DNA of 64,000 bases from Caulobacter sp. NIBR2454 (GTDB lineage Bacteria; Pseudomonadota; Alphaproteobacteria; Caulobacterales; Caulobacteraceae), in contig NZ_CP114871.1 of assembly GCF_027474405.1 (NCBI RefSeq), positions 1,559,001 to 1,623,000 of the forward strand, given 5' to 3'. Each line of letters opens with the position of its first letter. The first letter of the stretch is position 1. Below, piece by piece: positions 1-7,353 of this stretch. The notes under the pieces were generated by a model. The model ran no database searches. It saw nothing but the letters and a program-made list of their open reading frames with translations, and had not been told where the DNA came from. The translations under genes were made by a program, and so were the position numbers.

Positions 1-245
1 TCCTGAAGATCAAGGGCACGGAGATCCAGCAGCGGATCACCGAACTGGTGCTGGAGGCGTCGGGCAATTACGGCGCGCCGTACTTCCGCGGCTTCCCCAA
101 GGAAGGCGGCAACGCCCTGCCGATCGGACCCGATCACGCTCGCCGCGCCGCGCCGACCTATTTCAACGTCCGTAAGACGTCGATCTACGGCGGGTCCAAC
201 GAGATCCAACGCAACATCATCGCCAAAATGGTTCTCGGGCTCTGA
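1..245 (+). CDS. acyl-CoA dehydrogenase, C-terminal fragment (5' end outside window)
   Basis: The reading frame is open from base 3 and stops with TGA at 243-245, so only about the last 80 residues are visible. The tail carries the usual acyl-CoA dehydrogenase ending: a TSIYGGSNEIQRNII block, in which GGSNEIQR matches the conserved FAD/adenine-contacting segment near the C-terminus, followed by the final helix. Enzymes of this family oxidise acyl-CoA to trans-2-enoyl-CoA and pass electrons to ETF. A second dehydrogenase starts 41 bases downstream on the same strand. The two are therefore probably co-transcribed and may form a heteromeric enzyme, as some paired family members do (inference). 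Substrate cannot be judged from the fragment. Confidence 0.85.
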   Translation, partial: LKIKGTEIQQRITELVLEASGNYGAPYFRGFPKEGGNALPIGPDHARRAAPTYFNVRKTSIYGGSNEIQRNIIAKMVLGL

Positions 246-286
246 GCCCGGTCCTGCACAAGAACACTCGCGTTTAGGGAAGCCCC

Positions 287-1432
287 ATGGACTTCAACTT
301 CTCCGAAGAGCAGTCGATGCTGCGCGATACGATCGCCAGCTATCTGCAGGACAAGTACGACTTCGAAACCCGCCGCAAGATCGTCTCCTCCGAGAGCGGC
401 TGGCGGGCGGACTACTGGAAAGCCTTCGCCGAAGAGCTCGGCATACTCGGCGCGCCGTTCTCGGAAGAGCTCGGCGGCCTGGGCGGCGGCGCGCTCGACA
501 ACATGATCGTCATGGAAGAGTTCGGCAAAGCCCTGGTCATCGAGCCCTATCTGGGCACGGTCATCATCGGCGGCGGCTTTCTCAAGCACTCGGGCCACGC
601 CAGCGCGGCCGACCATATCGCCAGCATCGTCGCCGGTGAGATGGTCGTCGCTTTCGCCTATGCCGAGGCGCAAGGCCGCTACACCCTGTCGGACCTCAAG
701 ACGACGGCGAAAAAGGACGGCTCCGGCTGGCTCCTGAATGGCCACAAGGCCGTGGTCGTCGGCGCGCCGTTCGCCAGCCACCTGATCGTCACCGCCCGCA
801 CCGGCGGCTCGCAGCGCGAGACTTCGGGCGTGTCGGTATTCCTGGTCGACAAGCACGCCAAGGGCGTCACCACCCGTGACTACCCGACCGTCGACGGCGG
901 TCGCGCTTCGGAAGTCTATTTCGACAACGTCTCGGTCCCCGCCGACGCCCTGATCGGCGCCGAAGGCGCTGCGTTGCCGCTGGTCGAGAAGGTCGTGGAC
1001 GAGGCGACTGCCGCCGTCTGCGCCGAGGCCGTGGGGGTCATGCGCAAGCTGCATGAAGGCACCCTGGATTACGCCAAGCAGCGCAAGCAGTTCGGCACCG
1101 CCATCAGCAACTTCCAGGTGCTCCAGCACCGCATGGTCGACATGTTCATCGAGCTCGAACAGTCAGTCTCCATGACCTACATGGCGACCCTCAAGCTGGA
1201 CGAGAGCGACGTCGAACGCGCCAAGGCCGTCTCTTCGTCCAAGGTCCGCATCGGCCGCGCCCTGAAGTTCTGCGGCCAGTCGGCCATCCAGATCCATGGC
1301 GGCATGGGCATGACCGACGAGTTGGCGATCGGCCATTACTTCAAGCGCGGCACGATCATCGAGGGCCTGTTCGGCTCCGTCGATCACCACTTGAGCCGCT
1401 ACGAACGCCTGAGCTTCGGCAAGGCGGCTTAG
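287..1432 (+). CDS. acyl-CoA dehydrogenase
   Basis: A 381-residue protein, typical family length. It begins with an N-terminal helical domain (MDFNFSEEQSMLRDTIASYL). A beta-domain in the middle holds the less conserved flavin region around residues 120-210. The C-terminal helical domain contains DYAKQRKQFGTAISNFQVLQHR and IQIHGGMGMTDE, both classic family blocks. The ATG at 287 is preceded by AGGGA at a good distance. It follows another dehydrogenase gene on the same strand with a short gap, suggesting a two-gene operon. A strong hairpin terminator lies about 30 bases after the stop. The GGSNEI-type motif of the upstream partner is replaced here by a shorter C-terminus (GTIIEGLFGSVDHHLSRYE), as in the divergent partner subunit of some two-gene dehydrogenases. 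Substrate unknown. Confidence 0.9.
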   Translation: MDFNFSEEQSMLRDTIASYLQDKYDFETRRKIVSSESGWRADYWKAFAEELGILGAPFSEELGGLGGGALDNMIVMEEFGKALVIEPYLGTVIIGGGFLKHSGHASAADHIASIVAGEMVVAFAYAEAQGRYTLSDLKTTAKKDGSGWLLNGHKAVVVGAPFASHLIVTARTGGSQRETSGVSVFLVDKHAKGVTTRDYPTVDGGRASEVYFDNVSVPADALIGAEGAALPLVEKVVDEATAAVCAEAVGVMRKLHEGTLDYAKQRKQFGTAISNFQVLQHRMVDMFIELEQSVSMTYMATLKLDESDVERAKAVSSSKVRIGRALKFCGQSAIQIHGGMGMTDELAIGHYFKRGTIIEGLFGSVDHHLSRYERLSFGKAA

Positions 1433-1462
1433 GCTGAAAGGCGGGTTAGACTGAAATGAGAA

Positions 1463-1489
1463 GGGCTCGCTGCAAGGCGAGCCCTTTTT
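1463..1489 (+). terminator. rho-independent terminator after the acyl-CoA dehydrogenase pair
   Basis: An eight-base perfect stem (GGGCTCGC / GCGAGCCC) with a six-base loop is followed directly by TTTTT. It lies 31 bases after the stop at 1432 and has the form of an intrinsic terminator. Confidence 0.85.
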
Positions 1490-1494
1490 ACATT

Positions 1495-1583
1495 CCGCTC
1501 ACCCCGGCGAAGGCCGGGGCCCAGGTGAAGCCCTGCTGACTCACCGGATGTATCTGGGTCCCGGCCTTCGCCGGGATGAGCGG
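1495..1583. repeat. palindromic intergenic repeat
   Basis: Two arms of about 29 bases (1495-1523 and 1555-1583) are inverted copies with few mismatches. Each has a core reading CCGGCGAAGGCCGGG or its complement. Such palindromes recur between genes in Caulobacter and related genomes. It sits between the convergent acyl-CoA dehydrogenase and msrB genes. The right arm runs into a short T tract (to 1590), so it could also help terminate transcription. Confidence 0.7.
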
Positions 1584-1588
1584 CGTTT

Positions 1589-2074
1589 TTAGAACCTATC
1601 CCCCCGCCCCAGGCGATCCGGCAACGCCCCGCCGGCCGGTACAAACTCCAGCGACACCGAGTTGATGCAGTAGCGCAGGCGCGTGGGCGGCGGGCCGTCG
1701 GGGAAGACGTGGCCCTGGTGGCTGCCGCAGCGGGCGCAGGTGGTCTCGATCCGCACCATCCCGTAGCTGGTGTCCTTGATCCCTTTGACGTGCGCCTCGT
1801 CGATGGGGGCGTAGAAGCTGGGCCAGCCCGTGCCGCTCTCGAACTTGGTCTCGTGCTTGAACAGCGGCAGGCCGCACAGCCGGCAGCAATAGGCGCCCGG
1901 GTTTTTCTCGCCCAGCAAGCCGCCGCAGAATGGGGCTTCGGTGCCGTGGTTCAGCAGGACCTCACGCTCCTCGCGCGAAAGGTCCGCCTCCAGGCGCTGG
2001 CGCTCGACGGGGGTGGGCGGGGTCAGGTCAAAGCCCGAAGGGGAAATGGTGGGAGTGCTGGCGGTATCGGTCAT
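1589..2074 (-). CDS. msrB: peptide-methionine (R)-S-oxide reductase MsrB
   Basis: Repairs oxidised protein by reducing methionine-R-sulfoxide. With the ATG at 2074 the protein has 161 residues. Two CxxC zinc pairs are present (C64/C67 in CRLC and C113/C116 in CARC). The catalytic cysteine is C136 in RYCINS, the diagnostic MsrB signature. FESGTGWPSFY and GHVFPDGP are further family blocks. The longer frame to 2083 would use TTG; the ATG at 2074 has GGAAG seven bases upstream and is preferred. No signal peptide is visible, so it is probably cytoplasmic. It stands alone between a palindromic repeat and a divergent YbjQ-like gene 52 bases away, and the two may share a control region. Confidence 0.96.
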   Translation of the reverse strand: MTDTASTPTISPSGFDLTPPTPVERQRLEADLSREEREVLLNHGTEAPFCGGLLGEKNPGAYCCRLCGLPLFKHETKFESGTGWPSFYAPIDEAHVKGIKDTSYGMVRIETTCARCGSHQGHVFPDGPPPTRLRYCINSVSLEFVPAGGALPDRLGRGDRF

Positions 2075-2126
2075 GGCTTCCAATGTAGGATCGACAAGTC
2101 GACTTTAGAATGAGGAAGCCGCCCAA

Positions 2127-2447
2127 ATGATCACCGCCACCACCCCGACCATCGCCGAACGCACCATCGTCCAGACCCTGGGCGTCGTCACAGGCGAGGC
2201 GATCCTCGGCGCCAACGTGTTCCGCGACATCTTCGCGGGCATTCGCGACATCGTGGGCGGCCGTTCGGGCAGCTACGAGAACGTGCTGCGTTCGGCGCGC
2301 GAGACCGCCCTGCGCGAGATGCAGGAAGAGGCCCGAAAGCTGGGCGGCGACGCCGTCGTGGGCGTCGACCTCGACTATGAGAGCCTCGGCGCCCAGAACG
2401 GCATGCTGATGGTCACCGCCAGCGGCACGGCGGTGAAGCTGGGCTGA
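2127..2447 (+). CDS. YbjQ/UPF0145 family protein
   Basis: A 106-residue protein with the YbjQ fold signature: an N-terminal strand region around [15 protein letters not shown], a central helix with [11 protein letters not shown], and [19 protein letters not shown]. The family forms small oligomeric cytoplasmic proteins. It is often annotated as heavy-metal-binding, but its biological role is not established. There is no cysteine or histidine cluster here that would argue for metal binding. It is divergent from msrB and its stop abuts that of the GlcG-like gene, so it is probably monocistronic. Confidence 0.85.
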   Translation: MITATTPTIAERTIVQTLGVVTGEAILGANVFRDIFAGIRDIVGGRSGSYENVLRSARETALREMQEEARKLGGDAVVGVDLDYESLGAQNGMLMVTASGTAVKLG

Positions 2448-2948
2448 CTACTTGACGGCCTTGACGCCGGCGCGGGCGATCTGGCCGTCCTGGGCCGGCG
2501 TGGCGCCGCTGACGCCCAGGGCGCCGACGATCTTGCCGCCCATGACGATCGGCTCGCCGCCCTCGATGGCCACGGCCTGGGCGAAGATGGCGTTCAGGGT
2601 GCCGCCCTTCACCGCGTCATAGAACGCCAGGGTGGGGCGCTTGAAATGGGCGGAGGTCACCGCCTTGCGGCCCGCCACGTCCAGGGCCGAATAGGCTGTG
2701 CCGTCCATCTTCTCGCTCAGCACCACCTGGCCGTTGGGCTCGACGATGGTGGTCACCACCAGCCAGCCGTTGGCGGCGGCTTCGGCCTGGGCGGCGGCGG
2801 CGACCTTGCGCGCGTCGGTCAGGCTGATGGGCGCGCCGTAGGGCAGGCCGATGGTCGAGGGCGCGCCCGACTGGGCCGCGGCCTCGGTGGCCATCAGGAT
2901 CGTGGCCATGGCGAAGCCGATGGCGAGCGGTTTGACGAAGTGGCTCAT
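2448..2948 (-). CDS. periplasmic GlcG/HbpS-type heme-binding family protein
   Basis: With the ATG at 2948 the protein has 166 residues. It opens with a clear signal peptide (SHFVKPLAIGFAMATI, then an AAAQ cleavage region near residue 26). The mature part shows the GlcG/HbpS fold: an LTDARKVAAAAQAEAAANGW helix, a VVTTIVEPNGQVVL strand, and the C-terminal GGEPIVMGGKIVGALGVSG motif. Family members are small secreted or periplasmic proteins, some of which bind heme; function here is not proven. The upstream ATG-less extension to 2981 is rejected because the chosen ATG has AGGGGAA just upstream and exposes the signal peptide. Its stop touches the stop of the convergent YbjQ-like gene. Confidence 0.85.
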   Translation of the reverse strand: MSHFVKPLAIGFAMATILMATEAAAQSGAPSTIGLPYGAPISLTDARKVAAAAQAEAAANGWLVVTTIVEPNGQVVLSEKMDGTAYSALDVAGRKAVTSAHFKRPTLAFYDAVKGGTLNAIFAQAVAIEGGEPIVMGGKIVGALGVSGATPAQDGQIARAGVKAVK

Positions 2949-3092
2949 GATGCGTTCCCCTGTTTTGTCCACCGGTGTCACGAGGGCCGGCGATGTGCAA
3001 GTGCGATAGGGGACGCTGCGTCAGCGTTGCAAAGCCGAGGACGTGCCTCTACTCGAAATGACAACGAGACACTGTGGGGAGACAGTCGGTTG

Positions 3093-5066
3093 ATGTTTTC
3101 GAAGATTTTGATCGCCAACCGGGGCGAGATCGCGGTGCGGGTGATCAAGACCTGCCGTCGCCTGGGCATCAAGACGGTGGTGGTCTACTCGGAAGCCGAC
3201 GCTGACAGCCTGGCGGTCGAAATGGCGGACGAGACCGTGTTCATCGGCCCGGCCCCGGCCAGCGAATCCTACCTCGTCGCCGACAAGATCATCGCCGCCT
3301 GCAAGCAGACCGGCGCCCAAGCCGTCCATCCGGGCTTTGGCTTCCTGTCGGAAAAGGCCGAGTTCGCCCAGCGCTGCGCCGACGAAGGCATCGTCTTCAT
3401 CGGCCCCAACCCCGGCGCGATCAGCGCCATGGGCGACAAGATCGAATCCAAGAAGTTCGCCCAGGCCGCCGGCGTCTCCTGCGTCCCCGGCCACATCGGC
3501 GAGATCGACGACACCGCCCACGCCGTAAAGATATCCGAGGAGATCGGCTATCCGGTGATGATCAAGGCTTCCGCCGGCGGGGGCGGCAAGGGCATCCGCG
3601 TCGCCTGGAACCGCAAGGATGTGGAGGAGGGCTTCCCCGCCGTCCGCGCCGAGGCCAAGGGCGCCTTTGGCGACGACCGCATCTTCATCGAGAAGTTCAT
3701 CGAAAGCCCGCGCCACATCGAGATTCAGGTGCTGGGCGACAAGCACGGCCACGTGGTCCACCTGTTCGAGCGAGAGTGCTCGATCCAGCGCCGCAACCAG
3801 AAGGTCATCGAAGAGGCGCCGAGCCCCTTGCTCGACGAGGCCACCCGCGCCGCCATGGGCGCCCAGGCCGTGGCCCTGGCCCAGGCCGTCAACTACGACA
3901 GCGCCGGCACGGTCGAGTTCGTCGCCGGCCAGGACAAGAGCTTCTACTTCCTGGAGATGAACACCCGCCTGCAGGTGGAGCACCCGGTCACCGAGCTGAT
4001 CACCGGCCTCGATCTGGTCGAGCAGATGATCCGCTCGGCCGCCGGCGAGCCGCTGAACGTCAGCCAGGACACACTGAAGATCAACGGCTGGGCCATCGAG
4101 AGCCGCATCTACGCCGAGGACCCGTATCGCAAGTTCCTGCCATCCATCGGCCGCCTCGTCCGCTACGAGCCGCCCAAGGAAGGCGACATGGGCGCTTATA
4201 CCGTCCGCAACGACGCGGGCGTGCGCGAGGGCGACGAGATCTCGATGTTCTACGATCCGATGATCTCCAAGCTCTGCACCTGGGCCACGGACCGCGAGAT
4301 CGCCATCGAGGGCATGGCTCGCGCGCTCGAGGACTTCCACATCGAGGGCCTTGGCCAGAACATCCCGTTCCTGGCCGCGGTCATGGACCAGGAGCGGTTC
4401 CGCTCGGGCAAGCTGGCCACCAGCTACATCGCCGACGAATTCCCTGACGGCTTCGGCGGAACCGAACCGACCAGCTTCCAGAAGGATGTGCTCACCGCTG
4501 TCGGCTGCGCCATGCAGCGCCTGCTGGCCTTGCGGGCCGGTGTCACCGAGCGCGCCGACTGGATCGTCCTCGTCGGCCACGAGTCGCGCCCGGTGCGCCT
4601 GCGCGGCGAGGCCCCGCTCAGCATCGAACTGACGGACGAGGGCAGGGCGCTCACCCTTGAGGTCACCGATTGGCGTCCGGGCAAGGCCTTGTTCAAGGGG
4701 CGCCTGAACGGGACCGCCTTCACCGTCAGCGTCGCCCCGGCCGCCGAGGGCTTCGTCATCCGCCACCGCGCCGCCAAGGCCAAGGTGCTGGTCCTCAGCC
4801 CACGCTCGGCCGAGTTGCACGGCAAGATCCCGCCAAAGCAGGCCGCCGACACCTCCAAGATGATCATCTCGCCCATGCCGGGCCTGGTGGTCTCCATGGA
4901 TGTGACACTCGGCCAGGAGGTGAAGGAAGGCGAGGTCGTCTGCGTCATCGAGGCCATGAAGATGCAGAACATCATCCGCGCCGAACGGGACGGCGTGGTG
5001 AAAACCGTCTCCGCCAAGAGCGGCGATCCGGTGGCTGCTGACGAAGTGCTGGTCGAGTTCGCCTGA
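3093..5066 (+). CDS. pccA: propionyl-CoA carboxylase alpha subunit (biotin carboxylase + biotin carrier)
   Basis: Carboxylates biotin and carries it for conversion of propionyl-CoA to methylmalonyl-CoA. It has 657 residues. The N-terminal biotin carboxylase domain starts MFSKILIANRGEIAVRVI; the ATP-grasp part includes KASAGGGGKGIR and FLEMNTRLQVEHPVTE. A PCC-type BT linker domain lies around 500-580. The C-terminal biotinyl domain has EAMKM with the biotin-accepting lysine at about K623, 34 residues from the end. The frame is open far upstream to 2646, but homology begins at the ATG at 3093. Acetyl- or methylcrotonyl-CoA carboxylase are alternatives; the methylmalonyl-CoA mutase genes at 17.8-21.8 kb favour propionyl-CoA. 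The beta subunit is not in this window. Confidence 0.9.
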   Translation: MFSKILIANRGEIAVRVIKTCRRLGIKTVVVYSEADADSLAVEMADETVFIGPAPASESYLVADKIIAACKQTGAQAVHPGFGFLSEKAEFAQRCADEGIVFIGPNPGAISAMGDKIESKKFAQAAGVSCVPGHIGEIDDTAHAVKISEEIGYPVMIKASAGGGGKGIRVAWNRKDVEEGFPAVRAEAKGAFGDDRIFIEKFIESPRHIEIQVLGDKHGHVVHLFERECSIQRRNQKVIEEAPSPLLDEATRAAMGAQAVALAQAVNYDSAGTVEFVAGQDKSFYFLEMNTRLQVEHPVTELITGLDLVEQMIRSAAGEPLNVSQDTLKINGWAIESRIYAEDPYRKFLPSIGRLVRYEPPKEGDMGAYTVRNDAGVREGDEISMFYDPMISKLCTWATDREIAIEGMARALEDFHIEGLGQNIPFLAAVMDQERFRSGKLATSYIADEFPDGFGGTEPTSFQKDVLTAVGCAMQRLLALRAGVTERADWIVLVGHESRPVRLRGEAPLSIELTDEGRALTLEVTDWRPGKALFKGRLNGTAFTVSVAPAAEGFVIRHRAAKAKVLVLSPRSAELHGKIPPKQAADTSKMIISPMPGLVVSMDVTLGQEVKEGEVVCVIEAMKMQNIIRAERDGVVKTVSAKSGDPVAADEVLVEFA

Positions 5067-5079
5067 GGATAGCGAGGCT

Positions 5080-5545
5080 CTTATCCGCCCCCATTCCGCC
5101 TCCCGTACTCTTCCCCCTGTCTCCATCACTGGGAAGGGCGCGCGGCCAGCGCTGTTGCTTTGGCGGGGATGCGGTCGAGCGGGGCGAGGCGTGAGGGGGT
5201 TACTCACGCGGTCCGGGGATTGGACGCTGGCCCCACCCGCCCGTCGGAGGCTTTGCCGGCTAAGCGCTAAGAGCGCTGCCTACCGGCGGCTCCCGGATAA
5301 TGACCGCGCGGAGCGGACGGGCCTACGTCGAAACGGTATCTGCTATCTCATCATCCGGGCGAAGGCCCGCACGCTCCGCCGCCCTTCCAACCTCGCGGGA
5401 TTTCCCCTGGGGGCGCGCAGCTGTGCGTGCTTCGAGACGCGCTGGTGCGCTCCTCAGCATGACGAGGTTTGTTGCTCTACTGAATCCGTCATCCTGAGGA
5501 GGCCGAAGGCCGTCTCGAAGGACGCAAAGGGCTAACCAAACCCGC
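5080..5545 (+). repeat. long dispersed intergenic repeat, copy 1
   Basis: About 465 bases that recur in reverse orientation at 16889-17358. Two long arms (about 5135-5335 and 5380-5535) are nearly identical between copies. The ~45 bases between them (about 5337-5382) differ. Internal palindromes include AGCGCT-AAG-AGCGCT and CGTGAG...CTCACG. Single-base insertions between the copies break every reading frame, so the apparent open frames inside (for example 5155-5535) are unlikely to be genes. No transposase is present. It fills the gap between pccA and the DUF805 gene and could be a non-autonomous mobile repeat or a structured RNA family. Confidence 0.8.
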
Positions 5546-5547
5546 CT

Positions 5548-5570
5548 CCCTCTCCCTTGATGGGAGAGGG
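5548..5570. repeat. short hairpin repeat (CCCTCTCCC...GGGAGAGGG)
   Basis: A perfect nine-base stem with a five-base loop. A related hairpin with the same CCTCTCCC/GGGAGAGG arms lies at 16658-16685. In both places it neighbours the long repeat, although at opposite distances. The remaining stretch 5571-5718 contains an A/T-rich patch (about 5617-5642), which may hold the DUF805 promoter. Nothing else is recognisable there. Confidence 0.6.
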
Positions 5571-5718
5571 ACCGAGGGCGAGGATGACGAGAAAATCGGC
5601 CCCTCACAGTTATCGAAATTCATATGTACATATATACCATTGCTCACTCCCAACCCTCCCGCTTCCCTCGCTCCAGCTTCGCCCGTAGATTTCCGATCCT
5701 GACTCGGAGAGCGCGCGC

Positions 5719-6123
5719 ATGAACGGCCACATCGACTGGACGGACCTGTTCCTGTCCTCAACCGGCCGGCTTGCGCGCGGGCCGTTCCTGCTGGCGGCGG
5801 GACTGCTAGTCGCGGCGGCCGCCATCTATGAGGCGATCGTCGGGCCGACCCTGCATTGGCTGACGGGCTGGTTCGTCTATCCCGGCCTGCTGTTCTGCGG
5901 CGCCTGCGTGCTGTCCAAGCGCCTGCACGACCGCGGGCGGTCCGGCTGGTGGGCGGCGCTGATCCTGATCGCCTTCGTCGCCGCCTGGCCCTATCCGACC
6001 GGCTTCTTCGACTTCCTGTTCTGCCTGGTCCTGCTGTGGGCTGTCGTCGAGTTGGGCGTCATGGCGGGGGAGCAGGGCGCCAACCGCTTCGGCCCCAACC
6101 CGCTGAAGCCGCAGATCGCCTAA
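5719..6123 (+). CDS. DUF805 family inner-membrane protein
   Basis: A 134-residue membrane protein with the DUF805 hallmarks: [13 protein letters not shown] near the N-terminus, where GR-x-x-R-x-x-F/W is usual, and [15 protein letters not shown] after the second membrane segment. About four hydrophobic segments can be seen (near 25-45, 50-65, 82-95 and 98-115). The biochemical role of the family is unknown. Its stop codon overlaps the lipB stop in the shared tetranucleotide CTAA at 6120-6123. Confidence 0.88.
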   Translation: MNGHIDWTDLFLSSTGRLARGPFLLAAGLLVAAAAIYEAIVGPTLHWLTGWFVYPGLLFCGACVLSKRLHDRGRSGWWAALILIAFVAAWPYPTGFFDFLFCLVLLWAVVELGVMAGEQGANRFGPNPLKPQIA

Positions 6124-6842
6124 ACCGGCGGTTCGGCGTCCTCGACGGCGCCGAACACCTGGCGGAAGCTGGACTTCAGAGCCTCATCGGCCTCGTCCAT
6201 GGTCACCGGCAGGCCCAGGTCCACCAGACTGGTGACCCCATGCTCGCGCTGGCCGCAGGGGACGATGCCCTCGAAGTGCGCCAGGTCCGGCTCCACGTTC
6301 AGGCTGATCCCGTGGAACGACACCCACTTGCGCAGCTTGACGCCCACGGCGGCGATCTTGTCCTCGCGCGACCAACCCGGACCCTTGCGCTCGACCCACA
6401 CGCCCACCCGGCCGTCGCGCAGTTCGCCGACCACGTTGAAGCGGCCCAGGGCGCCGATCACCCAGTCCTCCAGGGCCGCGACGAAGGCGCGCACGTCGCG
6501 CTGTCGCTCCCTGAGGTCCAGCATCACATAGGCCACCCGCTGGCCTGGCCCGTGATAGGTGAACTGGCCGCCGCGCCCGCTCTGGAACACTGGGAATCGG
6601 TCCGGGCTCAGCAGATCGCCGTCCTTGGCCGTGATGCCCGCCGTATAGAGGGGAGGGTGCTCTAGCAGCCAGATCAGCTCCCCGGCCGTTCCGTCCGCGA
6701 TGGCGGCCGCACGGGCCTCCATGGCCGCCACGGCCTCGGGATAGGGCACGGACTGCGTCGAGATCGCCCAACCCACCGGCGCGCCATCCGCCCGCCCGAA
6801 TGCGGCCTTTTCCGTTAACGGCTTTAACTTCTGATCAAGCAT
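6120..6842 (-). CDS. lipB: lipoyl(octanoyl) transferase LipB
   Basis: Transfers octanoyl from acyl-carrier protein to lipoyl domains, the first step of lipoate assembly in the cytoplasm. The 240-residue protein contains [24 protein letters not shown] with the catalytic lysine, the NVEPDL block, and IVPCG with the catalytic cysteine, all in family order. The frame opens at a TTG at 6875, but the ATG at 6842 ([12 protein letters not shown]) is the first ATG and leaves a normal N-terminus. It is divergent from the small SpoA-domain gene and convergent with the DUF805 gene. LipA is not in the window. Confidence 0.96.
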   Translation of the reverse strand: MLDQKLKPLTEKAAFGRADGAPVGWAISTQSVPYPEAVAAMEARAAAIADGTAGELIWLLEHPPLYTAGITAKDGDLLSPDRFPVFQSGRGGQFTYHGPGQRVAYVMLDLRERQRDVRAFVAALEDWVIGALGRFNVVGELRDGRVGVWVERKGPGWSREDKIAAVGVKLRKWVSFHGISLNVEPDLAHFEGIVPCGQREHGVTSLVDLGLPVTMDEADEALKSSFRQVFGAVEDAEPPV

Positions 6843-6903
6843 GACGCCCGCACTGTAGCGCTCACCGAAGGTCAAAACGACCCGAGGGATTCTTCAGGGT
6901 GAG

Positions 6904-7158
6904 TTGGTGAGTCAGGTCAACGCCGTCAATGTCGAGATCTCCGTGGTTCTCGGCCGTTCGATCCTGCCTATGCAGCAGCTTCTGCGCATGGGCCGCGGCG
7001 CTGTGATTCCCCTCGACGCCCGCGCCACGGACGAGGTCTGGATCCTGGCCAACAACCACCCGGTGGCCCGCGGCGAGATCCAGATCAGCGACGATCGCAT
7101 CTCCATCCAGGTCACCCGCGCGGCGAATGTTTACGACTTCATGGCCGGAGCGACGTAA
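6904..7158 (+). CDS. small FliM/FliN-type SpoA-domain protein
   Basis: An 84-residue protein that is essentially one SpoA (FliN C-terminal) domain: VNVEISVVLGRSILPMQQLLRMGRGAVIPLD, then EVWILANNHPVARGEIQISDDRISIQVTR. FliN and FliM SpoA domains build the flagellar C-ring. This protein lacks the N-terminal extension of normal FliN and lies outside any flagellar operon, so it may be a switch-ring paralogue or accessory subunit. The start is uncertain: TTG at 6904 or GTG at 6907, both close behind AGGGTGAG. It is divergent from lipB and followed by tRNA-Leu. Confidence 0.8.
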   Translation: MVSQVNAVNVEISVVLGRSILPMQQLLRMGRGAVIPLDARATDEVWILANNHPVARGEIQISDDRISIQVTRAANVYDFMAGAT

Positions 7159-7209
7159 CTTCGCTTCACAAACCAAAATCAATTTGCTACGCCCCGCGCC
7201 TCACCACGA

Positions 7210-7296
7210 GCGGTCGTGGCGGAATTGGTAGACGCGCAGCGTTGAGGTCGCTGTTCCCTAACCGGAGTGGAAGTTCGAGTCTTCTCGACCGCACCA
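7210..7296 (+). tRNA. tRNA-Leu (anticodon GAG)
   Basis: An 87-base cloverleaf. The acceptor arms GCGGTCG and CGACCGC pair fully. The anticodon stem-loop CAGCG-TTGAGGT-CGCTG gives anticodon GAG. There is a long variable arm as expected for leucine, a T loop with TTCGAGT, and an encoded CCA end at 7294-7296. Confidence 0.97.
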
Positions 7297-7353
7297 GTGA
7301 TAAACGTAAGGAACGGCGCTTAGGGTCAAACCTATTCGGATCAGGAGGTCCCC

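Noticed and set aside
3021..5207. 728-residue minus-strand frame opposite pccA
   Set aside because: Antisense artefact of a high-GC gene; pccA motifs are unequivocal.
5155..5535. 126-residue frame in repeat copy 1, and matching frames at 16900-17218
   Set aside because: The repeats differ by single-base insertions that shift the frame, so the shared peptide fragments reflect DNA similarity, not a protein.
6810..6830. TTAA-N5-TTAA near the lipB start as a CtrA box
   Set aside because: Spacing is five, not seven, and it lies within coding sequence.
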